64,000 bases of DNA, taken from assembly GCA_001296005.1 (NCBI GenBank), contig LJHR01000023.1, positions 1 through 64,000 on the forward strand, in the 5' to 3' direction. Source of the stretch: an alpha proteobacterium AAP38. Its GTDB lineage: Bacteria > Pseudomonadota > Alphaproteobacteria > Azospirillales > Azospirillaceae. Within the stretch, counting starts at the first letter, position 1, and each line of letters opens with the position of its first letter. The translations under genes and the position numbers were made by a program. Below are positions 1-8,191 of this stretch, in pieces. The notes under the pieces were generated by a model. The model saw only the letters and a program-made list of their open reading frames with translations, made no database searches and was not told the DNA's origin.

Positions 1-20
1 GCGGTGGAAAGGTTCGATCC

Positions 21-59
21 TGTGGCCCCTGGGTCCCGGCTTTCGCCGGGATGACGAGG
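21..59 (+). repeat. Intergenic palindromic repeat A, copy 1
   Basis: A 39-base element whose core hairpin is CCCGGC-TTTC-GCCGGG, flanked by conserved TGTGGCCCCTGG and GATGACGAGG. The same sequence with one base changed lies at 21349-21387, and an inverted shorter copy lies at 21264-21297. It sits just beyond the stop codon of the minus-strand kinase gene, so the hairpin could also stabilise or end that transcript. Similar hairpins are common between genes in alphaproteobacteria. Confidence 0.8.
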
Positions 60-67
60 TTTTAACC

Positions 68-1435
68 CTATAACGGCAACCGCACCACGGCGCGCAGGCC
101 CTTTTGCGGGCTGTCGCGCAGCAGGATGTCGCCGCCATGGCGCCGGGCGATGTCGCGGGCGATGGTCAGGCCCAGGCCGACACCACCGGTTTTCTGATTG
201 CGGGACGGCTCCAGACGGTGGAAGGGCCGGAAGACGGCGTCGCGCTGATCCTCTGGAATGCCGGGACCGTCATCATCGATGAGGATTTCCACGAAATTGC
301 CCCGTCGTTCCAGGCTGAGCCACACATGCCGCCCATAACGTGCGGCATTGCCGATCAGGTTGGTCAGGCAGCGGCGCAGCGACAGCAGGCGCAGGGGCAG
401 GACCACCGCCTCTCCCTGCGTCACCATCGGGTCCAGGGTCAGGCGGGCCCCTTCCCGTCTGGCATTGCCGGCGATTTCGGCCAGCAGCAAGGAAAGATCG
501 ACCTGCCGCTCCTCCTCCTCCCCGTCGCCGCGCGCGAAGGAGAGATAGCCATCGATCATCACCTGCATCTCGGCCACGTCGGCCTTGATCTCCTCCACCT
601 CTGCCATGTCGGGCATCATGGCCAGTTGCAGCTTCATGCGGGTCAGGGGGGTGCGCAGATCGTGGCTGACGCCGGCCAGCATTTCCGTGCGCTGCGCGAT
701 CTGACGACGGATGCGGTCGCGCATCAGCAGGAAGGCATGGGCCGCCTGCCGCACCTCCACAGCCCCTTCGGGACGGAAATCGCTGATATCGCGGCCTTTG
801 CCGAAGGCGTCGGCAGCAACGGCCAGACGGCGGATGGGCCGGATCTGGTTGCGCATGAACAGGGTGGCGATAGAGAACAGGACCAGCGAGCTGCCCAACA
901 TCCAGATAATGAACAGATAGGAGGTGAAGCTGTAGAGCCGGCGTTCGGGGGACAGGACCGACAGCACCCCGTCCGGCATCTGCACCCGGATTTCGATCCA
1001 TTTATGGGCGACGTTGGAATTGATGCGCCAGGGCCGGCGGACGCGGTCGTCCAGGGCCTGGCCCAGAGTTTCCTCCAACCCGCTATAGAGCCGGGCGGGC
1101 GGGTCGTCCAGCACCTCGCCGCCTGTCCAGGTGAACAGGATGTCGGTATGGCGCGCGGCCATGGACAGGGTTTCCTCGCGCGCCTTTTCATCGCCATCGC
1201 GCGACAACTGCTCAATCACCAGGGCGATTTCGCCGGCGACCGAATTGGCCAGCCGGTTGGTCATCGTGTCCCAGTGCCGGTCATAGAAGACGAAGGTGGC
1301 GATGGCCTGGGCCAGCACCACGGGCGTCATCATGATCAGCATGGAGCGCGCGAACAACGTGGCCGGCACCATCCGTTTCAGCCCACGCAGGGGCCGGGGA
1401 CGGTTTTTCCACAAGGACTGCAACCAGCCGGTCAA
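68..1435 (-). CDS. Two-component sensor histidine kinase, EnvZ-like
   Basis: Membrane histidine kinase of 455 residues. A first membrane segment lies near residues 27-50, a periplasmic sensor region of about 120 residues follows, and a second membrane segment lies near 172-195 with a HAMP linker to about 245. The HisKA phospho-acceptor is His258 in GVSHDLRTPL. The ATPase part has an N box (NLIGNAARYG, 359-368), G1 (DDDGPGIPE, about 387-395) and G2 (GGVGLGLTIA, 417-426), so all catalytic motifs are intact. Its start overlaps the stop of the response-regulator gene by 4 bases, showing translational coupling with its cognate regulator. The signal sensed cannot be told from the sequence. Confidence 0.93.
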   Translation of the reverse strand: MTGWLQSLWKNRPRPLRGLKRMVPATLFARSMLIMMTPVVLAQAIATFVFYDRHWDTMTNRLANSVAGEIALVIEQLSRDGDEKAREETLSMAARHTDILFTWTGGEVLDDPPARLYSGLEETLGQALDDRVRRPWRINSNVAHKWIEIRVQMPDGVLSVLSPERRLYSFTSYLFIIWMLGSSLVLFSIATLFMRNQIRPIRRLAVAADAFGKGRDISDFRPEGAVEVRQAAHAFLLMRDRIRRQIAQRTEMLAGVSHDLRTPLTRMKLQLAMMPDMAEVEEIKADVAEMQVMIDGYLSFARGDGEEEERQVDLSLLLAEIAGNARREGARLTLDPMVTQGEAVVLPLRLLSLRRCLTNLIGNAARYGRHVWLSLERRGNFVEILIDDDGPGIPEDQRDAVFRPFHRLEPSRNQKTGGVGLGLTIARDIARRHGGDILLRDSPQKGLRAVVRLPL

Positions 1436-2142
1436 TCGGGCCTCAACACATAACCTTCGCCACGCACAGTATGAAGATAACGCGGTTCACGCGGATCATC
1501 TTCCAATTTGCGGCGAAGGCGGGTGACCTGAACATCGATGGTGCGTTCATTGGCGGCATCAACGCCAGCCTTTTCCACCAGCGCCTCGCGGCTGAACACC
1601 ACGCCGGGGTCGGCGGCCAGCACGCGCAGCAGGCCGGATTCCATGGCGGTCAGGCGAATGATCTCGTCGCCTGACCGCAATTCCTCCCGCTCTGCATCGA
1701 ACAGGTACCGGCCCAGGCGGATGGGCACAGCGGTGCTGGTGGTGCGGCCACGGGGGCGTAGGGTGCGGCGCAGAATGGCGTTCAGGCGCAGAACCAGTTC
1801 ACGCGGCTCAAACGGTTTGGGCAGATAGTCGTCCGCCCCCGCCTCCAGCCCGTCGATCCGGTCGCCCGCCTCCACCCGCGCCGTCAGCAGCAGGACGGGC
1901 GGGCCGCCATTGGCCGACAAATGACGGCAGAGCGACAGGCCGTTCTCCCCCGGCATCATCACGTCCAACACCACCAGATCGAAGGCCAGCCCGGCCAGCT
2001 TGGCCCGCGCGTCAGCCGCATCGGCAGCACCGGTGACCAGAAAACCGTTCTGGCCCAGGTACCGGCGCAGCGCCTCGCGCAGGCGCGTATCATCATCCAC
2101 GACCAGGATGTGGGGCTGTTCGGCGGGATCGTCACTCATCAT
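1432..2142 (-). CDS. OmpR-family response regulator (PetR-like)
   Basis: DNA-binding response regulator of 236 residues. The receiver domain (about 10-125) has the acidic pocket DDD at 16-18, the phospho-acceptor Asp60 in VVLDVMMPG, and the conserved lysine in YLPKPFEP. A winged-helix output domain covers about 135-236 and ends in the typical GYVLRPD. It precedes and overlaps the kinase gene by 4 bases. The neighbouring MarR gene gives the order MarR-regulator-kinase, resembling petP-petR in Rhodobacter, where these regulators are needed for cytochrome bc1 expression. Whether that role holds here is inference, because no petABC genes are in view. Confidence 0.93.
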   Translation of the reverse strand: MMSDDPAEQPHILVVDDDTRLREALRRYLGQNGFLVTGAADAADARAKLAGLAFDLVVLDVMMPGENGLSLCRHLSANGGPPVLLLTARVEAGDRIDGLEAGADDYLPKPFEPRELVLRLNAILRRTLRPRGRTTSTAVPIRLGRYLFDAEREELRSGDEIIRLTAMESGLLRVLAADPGVVFSREALVEKAGVDAANERTIDVQVTRLRRKLEDDPREPRYLHTVRGEGYVLRPD

Positions 2143-2174
2143 GGCCCTTCACATAGCATGGAAGGGAGCGATGG

Positions 2175-2666
2175 TCACCGCTTGCCGGGAGGCGGGAATT
2201 TGGCGCGGTCCTCGGCGTCGATGATGCCCAGCATGACGGTGCGGAACCCTTCCACCGCCGCGGCACCCGCCGCGCGATAGGCGCTGGCGATGCGGGCGCG
2301 TTGCGCGTCCGACAGGCTGCGTTCCAGGTCCACGCCCTTGTCCGTCAGGGTCAGCAGCCGCTGGCGCCGGTCCTTCGTGCCCGGACGCTGCGCGATATAT
2401 TCCTGATCGACCAGATCGGACAGGACACGGCTCAGGCTCTGCTTCGTGATCTGCAGGATACCCAGCAGTTCGGTCACCGTGATGCCGGGATAGCGGCCCA
2501 CGAAATAGACGACGCGGTGATGCGCGCGGCCCAGACCGATCTTGGCCAGCATGGCGTCGGGTTCCGCCGTGAAGTCGCGGTAGGCGTAGAACAACAGCTC
2601 AATACCCTGGCGAAGATCTTCCTCGCGCAGGAAAAGCGGGTTCGGTCCCGATTTTATGTCAGTCAT
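2175..2666 (-). CDS. MarR-family transcriptional regulator (PetP-like)
   Basis: A 163-residue winged-helix regulator. The helix-turn-helix with wing spans about residues 50-110 (ITVTELLGILQITKQSLSRV, then a wing with RPGTKDRRQR), flanked by dimerisation helices. It is divergent from ilvE across a 72-base gap that holds a promoter-like sequence, and it lies 32 bases upstream of the OmpR-type regulator gene on the same strand, so the three regulatory genes may be one transcript. The size and order match PetP of purple bacteria. The ligand is unknown. Autoregulation and control of ilvE from the shared region are plausible but not shown. Confidence 0.88.
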   Translation of the reverse strand: MTDIKSGPNPLFLREEDLRQGIELLFYAYRDFTAEPDAMLAKIGLGRAHHRVVYFVGRYPGITVTELLGILQITKQSLSRVLSDLVDQEYIAQRPGTKDRRQRLLTLTDKGVDLERSLSDAQRARIASAYRAAGAAAVEGFRTVMLGIIDAEDRAKFPPPGKR

Positions 2667-2667
2667 G

Positions 2668-2695
2668 TTGACTTATTTCCGCAATTCTGTATCGT
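2668..2695 (+). promoter_or_regulatory. Sigma70-like promoter for ilvE
   Basis: TTGACT at 2668-2673 and TATCGT at 2690-2695 are separated by 16 bases and lie 43 bases before the ilvE start. A loose inverted repeat (TATCGTG at 2690-2696 against CACGACATA at 2709-2717) overlaps the -10 box and could be an operator for the divergent MarR regulator. The assignment is by pattern only. Confidence 0.4.
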
Positions 2696-2738
2696 GGATG
2701 CTGTTCTACACGACATAAAACAACAAGGAAGCCCCAAA

Positions 2739-3632
2739 ATGTCCGTCATCCCCTTCCATGACCGTGATGGCCATATCTGGTTGGACGGGGCGATGGTGCC
2801 CTGGCGGGAAGCGCAGGTCCATGTGCTGACGCACGGGTTGCACTATGCCAGTTGTGTATTCGAGGGGGAGCGCATTTACAACGGCGTGATCTTCAAGTCG
2901 CACGAACATGCGGTCCGCCTGCGCCGGTCGGCGGAACTGCTGGGGTTCGAGATCCCGTACAGCGTGTCGGAGATCGAGGCGGCGAAGATGGAAGTCTGCC
3001 GCGCGGCGGGACTGACCAACGGCTATTTGCGCCCGGTCGCGTGGCGCGGCAGCGAGATGATGGGCGTGGCGGCGCAGAAGAACCGCATCCATCTGGCCGT
3101 CGCCTGCTGGGAATGGCCCAGCTATTTCAGCGCGGAAGCCCGGATGAAGGGCATCGATCTGGAAATCGCCCGCTGGCGCCGGCCCGCCCCGGATACCGCG
3201 CCGACGGAATCCAAGGCGGCAGGGCTTTATATGATCTGCACCATCTCCAAGCATGAGGCGGAGCAGAATGGCCGGCAGGATGCGCTGATGCTGGATTACC
3301 GGGGGTTTGTGGCCGAAGCGACGGGGGCCAATTTCTTCATGGTCAAGGATGGCGTGGTGCATACGCCCGTCCCCGATTGCTTCCTGAACGGCATCACGCG
3401 CCAGACCATCATTGATCTGGCGCGCCGTCGGGGCCTGACCGTGCTTGAACGGCATTTCACGCTGGACGAGGTGCAGGGCGCGGATGAGGTGTTCCTGACC
3501 GGGTCGGCGGCGGAGGTGACGCCCGTGCGCCGCATCGGCGATTGGGCATTCACCCCCGGTGCCGTTTGCCGCGCCATGATTGGCGATTACAGCGATCTGG
3601 TGAATGGGCGGTTGGCGGCGGTGGCGGCGTGA
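2739..3632 (+). CDS. ilvE: Branched-chain amino acid aminotransferase (class IV)
   Basis: PLP enzyme of 297 residues that transfers the amino group between glutamate and the oxo-acids of leucine, isoleucine and valine. The fold-type IV lysine is Lys159 in the TESKAAGLYM stretch. The N-terminal FEGERIYNG segment and EATGANFF near 193-200 are typical of branched-chain aminotransferases. The ATG at 2739 was chosen because it starts the conserved domain 10 bases after an AAGGA motif; the frame is open further upstream, but that part would overlap the divergent MarR gene. The gene ends at a long hairpin repeat shared with the converging aminotransferase gene. Confidence 0.92.
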   Translation: MSVIPFHDRDGHIWLDGAMVPWREAQVHVLTHGLHYASCVFEGERIYNGVIFKSHEHAVRLRRSAELLGFEIPYSVSEIEAAKMEVCRAAGLTNGYLRPVAWRGSEMMGVAAQKNRIHLAVACWEWPSYFSAEARMKGIDLEIARWRRPAPDTAPTESKAAGLYMICTISKHEAEQNGRQDALMLDYRGFVAEATGANFFMVKDGVVHTPVPDCFLNGITRQTIIDLARRRGLTVLERHFTLDEVQGADEVFLTGSAAEVTPVRRIGDWAFTPGAVCRAMIGDYSDLVNGRLAAVAA

Positions 3633-3641
3633 GCGGTGTTT

Positions 3642-3716
3642 GTCGCATGCGCTTTGCTTATGCGACCTACGAAACACAATCGGTCGTAGGTCGCATAAGC
3701 GCCAAGCGCATGCGAC
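3642..3716. repeat. Intergenic palindromic repeat B, copy 1 (REP-like)
   Basis: A near-perfect inverted repeat. The left arm is 3642-3672 (starts GTCGCATGCGCTT, ends ATGCGACCTACGA) and the right arm 3684-3716 is its reverse complement apart from two extra bases and one mismatch; the loop is 11 bases. The left arm is identical over 31 bases to that of a second copy at 46191-46221. It lies between converging genes (ilvE and an aminotransferase), so it may also end transcription from both sides. Confidence 0.85.
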
Positions 3717-3726
3717 GGCAAAGTCG

Positions 3727-4902
3727 TTACCTGCTTCGCCATGCGACAAGGCGACGGGCCGCCTCCGCCACTTCCGCCTCGGCCGCCGCAAAGCTGATCC
3801 GCAGGTAGCGGTGGCCGCGTGCGGTGTCAAAATCCAGGCCGGGCGTGATGGCGACGCCGGTTTCGGCCAGGATGCGTTTGCAGAAGGCCTGACTGTCGTC
3901 GGTCAAACCGCTGACATCGGCATAGACATAGAAGGCCCCATCGGCAGGTGCCAGATTATCGAAGCCTGCGCGCGGCAACTCGTTCAGCAGCAGGTCGCGG
4001 CTGCTTCGGTAGCGGGCGACATGGCTGTCGGCCTCTTCGGTGCAGTCGAAGGCGGCGATGGCAGCGCGCTGGGACAGGGTGGGCGCGGAGATATAAAGGT
4101 TCTGGGCCAGACATTCGGCAGAGCGCACCAGTTCCGGCGGCACCACCATCCAGCCCAGACGCCAGCCGGTCATGCTGAAATATTTGGAAAAGCTGTTGAT
4201 GATGATGGCGCGGTCGCTGAAGGCCAGCGCCGTCTGGCCCTTCACGCTGGTAAACTCGATGCCATGATAGATCTCGTCGGAGATCAGGCGGACGCCATTG
4301 GCCTCGCACCAGAGGGCCAATTCGCGCAACGCCTCGGGCGACAGCATAGTGCCGGCAGGGTTGGACGGGCTGGCCAAGATCAGGCCCTTCACGGGCTTAT
4401 CCAATGCAGCCAGCAGGGCTGGGGTCGGCTGGAACCGTGTTTCGGGGCCGGTCGGGATTTCCACCGGTTCCAGGCCAAGCGCGCGCAGGATGTTGCGGTA
4501 GGCAGGATAGCCGGGGGCCGCCAGGGCCACGCGGTCGCCCGGCTCAAACGCGGCCAGGAAGCCAAGCAGGAATCCTGCCGATGAACCCGTCGTGATGGCG
4601 ATGCGCTCCGGTGCCACCGACACGCCGTAATGGTCGCGATACCAGCGGACGATGGCCTCGCGCAATGGCGGGATGCCGAAGGCGTCGGTATAGGCGATGC
4701 GGTCATTGTCCAGCGCCTCATGGGCCGCCGCGATAACGCCACGCGGGGCCGGCGTGCCCGGCTGCCCGATTTCCAGATGCAGGACATCGCCCCCGGCGGC
4801 GGCGCGTTCATTGGCCGCACGCATCACCTCCATCACGATGAAGGGCGAAACGGCGCCGCGCTGCGAGGGGGCCCAGATTGTGTCACCAGCGTGGGCTTTC
4901 AA
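3727..4902 (-). CDS. Class I/II PLP-dependent aminotransferase
   Basis: Aspartate-aminotransferase-fold enzyme of about 391 residues. Counting from the chosen start, the Schiff-base lysine is Lys240 in SFSKYFSMTGWRLGW, the cofactor-binding GSSAGF lies near 106-111, and ASPSNPAG lies near 177-184. Substrate specificity cannot be read from the sequence. The start is uncertain: a TTG at 4902 has a strong AGGGAAGGG ribosome-binding site and gives the usual family length, while an in-frame ATG at 4974 would overlap the start of the divergent protease gene. Both leave the conserved AVSPFIVMEVM segment intact. It converges on ilvE across palindromic repeat B. Confidence 0.85.
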   Translation of the reverse strand: MKAHAGDTIWAPSQRGAVSPFIVMEVMRAANERAAAGGDVLHLEIGQPGTPAPRGVIAAAHEALDNDRIAYTDAFGIPPLREAIVRWYRDHYGVSVAPERIAITTGSSAGFLLGFLAAFEPGDRVALAAPGYPAYRNILRALGLEPVEIPTGPETRFQPTPALLAALDKPVKGLILASPSNPAGTMLSPEALRELALWCEANGVRLISDEIYHGIEFTSVKGQTALAFSDRAIIINSFSKYFSMTGWRLGWMVVPPELVRSAECLAQNLYISAPTLSQRAAIAAFDCTEEADSHVARYRSSRDLLLNELPRAGFDNLAPADGAFYVYADVSGLTDDSQAFCKRILAETGVAITPGLDFDTARGHRYLRISFAAAEAEVAEAARRLVAWRSR

Positions 4903-4960
4903 ACTCGCCCTTCCCTCGCCATGTTTTTCGTGGCTAGTGTCGGGCCGAGGGGCCTTGCCG

Positions 4961-6340
4961 ATGGATAAAGACATGTTTGCGGTTCCAAAGCGGATTGCCA
5001 GTGCGGCCGTGGCGTTGTTGATGTCGGCGACGCTGGCCGTGCAGCCCGCCATTGCCCAGCGGTCGATCAGTTTCATTCGCGACACCGAAATCGAACACAT
5101 CCTGCGCACCTATTCCACCCCCATCTTGCAGGTGGCAGGTGTCGTGCCGGAATCGGTGACCATCGCCATGGTCAATGATGACAGCCTGAACGCCTTTGTC
5201 GCGGGCGGGCAGAATATGTTCTTCCATACCGGCTTCCTGATGGACACGACGGTGGAGGAACTGGTCGGCGTGACGGCGCACGAGACAGGGCACATTGCCG
5301 GCGGCCATCTGGCCCGCGCTGGTGACGCCATGTCGAACGCCGCCACCATCGCCAGCATCTTCACCCTGCTGGGCATGGCGGCAGCCATCGGGGCCGGGCG
5401 CACCGATGTCGGCATCGGCCTGATGGGCGGTGGCCAGGAAGCGGCCATGCGCACCTTCTTCGCCTTCACGCGCGGCCAGGAAGGGTCGGCGGATGAGGCG
5501 GCGATGCAATACCTGGAAAAGCTGGGCTGGTCGTCCGAAGGCCTGATGAAGATGATGCAGCGGCTGGCGGGACAGGAGCTTCTGCCCGAAAGCCGGCAGG
5601 TGGAGTTCGTGCGGACCCACCCCCTGACCCGCAACCGCATCGAGGCCATCCGCAATTTCGTGGAAACGAAATCCAAGAATAATGGCAAGCGCTTGCCGGA
5701 TAATTTTTATGCGATGCATGAACGCATGGTGGCCAAGCTGATGGGCTTCATGCGGCCGGACGTGGCGCTGCGCCATTATTCGCCGACCGATACCAGCATC
5801 CCCGCGCGCTATGCCCGCGCCATCGCGCTGTATCAGCGCGGCAATGTGCGGGACGCGCTGACCATCACCGACAGCCTGATCGCGCAGGAGAAGGAAAACG
5901 CCTATTTCCATGAATTGAAAGGGCAAATCCTGTTTGAGGATGGCAAGGCCGCCGAAGCCGTCATCCCCTATCGCGAGTCTGTGCGGCTTGACCCGGAATC
6001 GGGCCTTCTGCGCAATGCCCTGGGCCATGCGCTGCTGGAGGTGGGCAACGACCGGTTCCTGAACGAGGCCATCACGCACCTGACGGCGGCCGCGCGGCTG
6101 GAACATAATTCGGCGCTGACCTGGCGGTTGCTGTCATCGGCCTACAGCCGCGCCGATCAGCAGCCGCAACTGGCCTATGCCCGCGCAGAGGAAGCGCTGG
6201 CACGCGGCGACATCCGGGCAGCGAAATACCATGCTGACCGGGCCGAACGCATGCTGCCCGCCGGTTCGCCGGAATGGATCCGGGCGCAGGATATCCGCGT
6301 GATGGTGGAAAGCCATCCGGGGGTTCGGGAATATAATTAA
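4961..6340 (+). CDS. M48-family periplasmic metalloprotease with TPRs (BepA-like)
   Basis: Exported zinc protease of 459 residues. A signal peptide covers about residues 1-33 (hydrophobic AAVALLMSATLAV, AIAQ cleavage region). The zinc-binding HETGH motif is at 107-111, inside VTAHETGHIAGGH, and a third ligand is expected in the DEAAMQYLEKLG segment. The C-terminal part from about residue 300 is helical with TPR-like repeats, as in BepA (YfgC), which degrades or helps assemble misfolded outer-membrane proteins such as LptD. An alternative ATG at 4973 would shorten the protein by four residues. It is divergent from the aminotransferase gene. Confidence 0.9.
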   Translation: MDKDMFAVPKRIASAAVALLMSATLAVQPAIAQRSISFIRDTEIEHILRTYSTPILQVAGVVPESVTIAMVNDDSLNAFVAGGQNMFFHTGFLMDTTVEELVGVTAHETGHIAGGHLARAGDAMSNAATIASIFTLLGMAAAIGAGRTDVGIGLMGGGQEAAMRTFFAFTRGQEGSADEAAMQYLEKLGWSSEGLMKMMQRLAGQELLPESRQVEFVRTHPLTRNRIEAIRNFVETKSKNNGKRLPDNFYAMHERMVAKLMGFMRPDVALRHYSPTDTSIPARYARAIALYQRGNVRDALTITDSLIAQEKENAYFHELKGQILFEDGKAAEAVIPYRESVRLDPESGLLRNALGHALLEVGNDRFLNEAITHLTAAARLEHNSALTWRLLSSAYSRADQQPQLAYARAEEALARGDIRAAKYHADRAERMLPAGSPEWIRAQDIRVMVESHPGVREYN

Positions 6341-6380
6341 GGGTTTGCCCGTGAAGTCGCGTGGGTGGATGCGGGCGTGA

Positions 6381-7958
6381 TTACCGCATCCGGCCCCGCG
6401 CCTGCCGCACCTGGAAGAAGGCGGCGACGACGGTGGGGTCGAACAGAGTGCCCGCCCCTTCCTCAATCGACTTCAACGCATCGGCCAGCGGCACCGCATC
6501 ACGCCAGGAACGGCGGTGGGTCAGTGCGTCATAGACATCGGCGACCGCGATGATGCGGGCAGCGGGCGGAATATCGGCACCCGACAGGCCATGCGGATAA
6601 CCGCTGCCGTCCCAGCGTTCGTGATGGGCACGCGCGATGGCGGCGCCGAAGGACAGGTAATTGCTGCCCTCCACCAGGCGCGAGGCCTTTTCCAGGATGG
6701 CGGCGCCACGTTCGCAGTGCATTTCCATCTGGTGGCGTTCATCGGCGTCCAGCATGTTTTCCTTGCGGATCACGCTGTCGGGGACACCGACCATGCCGAT
6801 ATCATAGAGCATGGCGGCCATGGTGATCTGTTCCAGGAACTCATCATCGATGATCCTGTCCCATCCATCCTGCTGACGCAGCGCGAAGGCGATTTCGGTG
6901 ACCAGCCGCGACAGGCGCAGCCCATGGTCGCCGCCGCCATCCGGGTCCTTGTATTCGGCAAGACCCGCCAGCGCGATGACAGCGGCCTTGTGCGAGCGCT
7001 TCACCTGATCATAGAGGTGCAGATTATCGAAGCCGATGGCGATCTTGGCGCCCATCACCTCTGCCAGCTTGCGTTCCAGCCCGTCCAGGGAGCGGCCCAC
7101 ATGCAAGCAGGCGGCGGCATCACGGCCATCGGCGGTGCGCAACCACAGGATGGCATCACTGTCATCGAAATGGTGCTGCCGGGCGCGCAGCACGTCCATT
7201 ACCTTGGCCGCCAGGGCCGGATCGACGCTGTGGCCCAGCGGCAGGCCCACGCTGTCGGCGTGCCTTCCCTGCGCAGCCAGGATCTGTGCATCGGCGCGGG
7301 CATTGCCGCGCGGCACGCAGACAAGCCCGTCGGGCACCACATCCAGCACACGGGCCAGTTCACGCAGCACCGCCTCGGCAAAGCGGTCGATGGCGCGCAG
7401 GGTGAACAGGTTGCTGGAGGCATCGATGATGCGTTCCATGCCCTGGCGGGAGCGCATCAGTTCGGTGATATGCTCATACGAACGCAGGGCAGCGACGGTG
7501 GCGGTGCCCAGCTTCTGCGCCGTCAGTTCCGTCTTGGCCTTGTAATCATTGATGTCATAGCCGTGGATGACATCATCTTCCGGCGCCTGCCCCGGCTGTC
7601 CGGTGCGCAGGATGATGCGGACCTGGCTGTTGCCCAGTTCATCACGGATTCGCGGCACCAGGCGCAAGCCGGCATCGTCCGTTTCCATCACCACGTCCAG
7701 CAGGACCATGGCGATGCCGGGATCGTTGCGCAGGATGCCCAACGCCTCTTCTGCCGAGTAGGCGGACAGGAACTGCACCGGACGGCTGCGATAGGCGAAT
7801 TTCTTCATGACCAGACGGGTCATGGCATGCACTTCGGGATCGTCATCGACGATCAGAATCAGCCAGGGACGGACAGAAGCAGCGGACGCATCAACGGCGA
7901 CCGGAAGTTCCGGCCCCTCCTCCTTGAAGAGGAATTCGTCGTCGTCGCCCACCATCAC
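6381..7958 (-). CDS. Response regulator with DUF3369 and HD-GYP domains, HD motif degenerate
   Basis: A 525-residue regulator. The receiver domain (about 32-155) has an acidic DDD at 38-40 and the phospho-acceptor Asp88. A DUF3369-like region follows at about 165-320 and an HD-GYP domain at about 325-520. HD-GYP domains normally hydrolyse cyclic di-GMP. The first histidine (His345) and the HH/GYP signature (445-455, HHERWDGSGYP) are kept, but the defining HDIGK reads YDIGM at 385-389, so a metal-ligand histidine and the lysine are missing. That suggests weak or no hydrolysis, perhaps a binding or protein-interaction role. The gene stands alone. Confidence 0.88.
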   Translation of the reverse strand: MMVGDDDEFLFKEEGPELPVAVDASAASVRPWLILIVDDDPEVHAMTRLVMKKFAYRSRPVQFLSAYSAEEALGILRNDPGIAMVLLDVVMETDDAGLRLVPRIRDELGNSQVRIILRTGQPGQAPEDDVIHGYDINDYKAKTELTAQKLGTATVAALRSYEHITELMRSRQGMERIIDASSNLFTLRAIDRFAEAVLRELARVLDVVPDGLVCVPRGNARADAQILAAQGRHADSVGLPLGHSVDPALAAKVMDVLRARQHHFDDSDAILWLRTADGRDAAACLHVGRSLDGLERKLAEVMGAKIAIGFDNLHLYDQVKRSHKAAVIALAGLAEYKDPDGGGDHGLRLSRLVTEIAFALRQQDGWDRIIDDEFLEQITMAAMLYDIGMVGVPDSVIRKENMLDADERHQMEMHCERGAAILEKASRLVEGSNYLSFGAAIARAHHERWDGSGYPHGLSGADIPPAARIIAVADVYDALTHRRSWRDAVPLADALKSIEEGAGTLFDPTVVAAFFQVRQARGRMR

Positions 7959-8033
7959 AACCGTACGCCGCTCCCTGTCATCGTCCGTAACCCCGTCCTT
8001 TTGCCGGACGTATTAGCCATGGTCACGGTCGCA

Positions 8034-8050
8034 TATTGCCATTGGCAATA
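8034..8050. promoter_or_regulatory. 17-bp perfect palindrome, candidate operator
   Basis: TATTGCCA-T-TGGCAATA is a perfect inverted repeat in the divergent gap between the HD-GYP regulator (start 7958) and the DsbA-like gene (start 8192). It lies 76 bases upstream of the former. Its size and symmetry fit a homodimeric repressor site; no cognate regulator can be named. Confidence 0.45.
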
Positions 8051-8191
8051 CCAATGCACACTTACGTATCACGGCATAGCTCGTGCCCAGAGGCAAGCCC
8101 CTTGAAAACAGGGGTTTCATTCCGCGTCGCGGTTGCGCGCGTGGTCTGACCGGTCCATGGTGCGGGCAACCACTTCATGGATGCGTGATCA

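Noticed and set aside
104-1453. Long open frame on the plus strand opposite the histidine kinase gene
   Set aside because: Its protein is rich in Gln, His and Gly, has no recognisable domain, and lies exactly opposite a gene with intact kinase motifs. Such antisense frames are normal in G+C-rich DNA.
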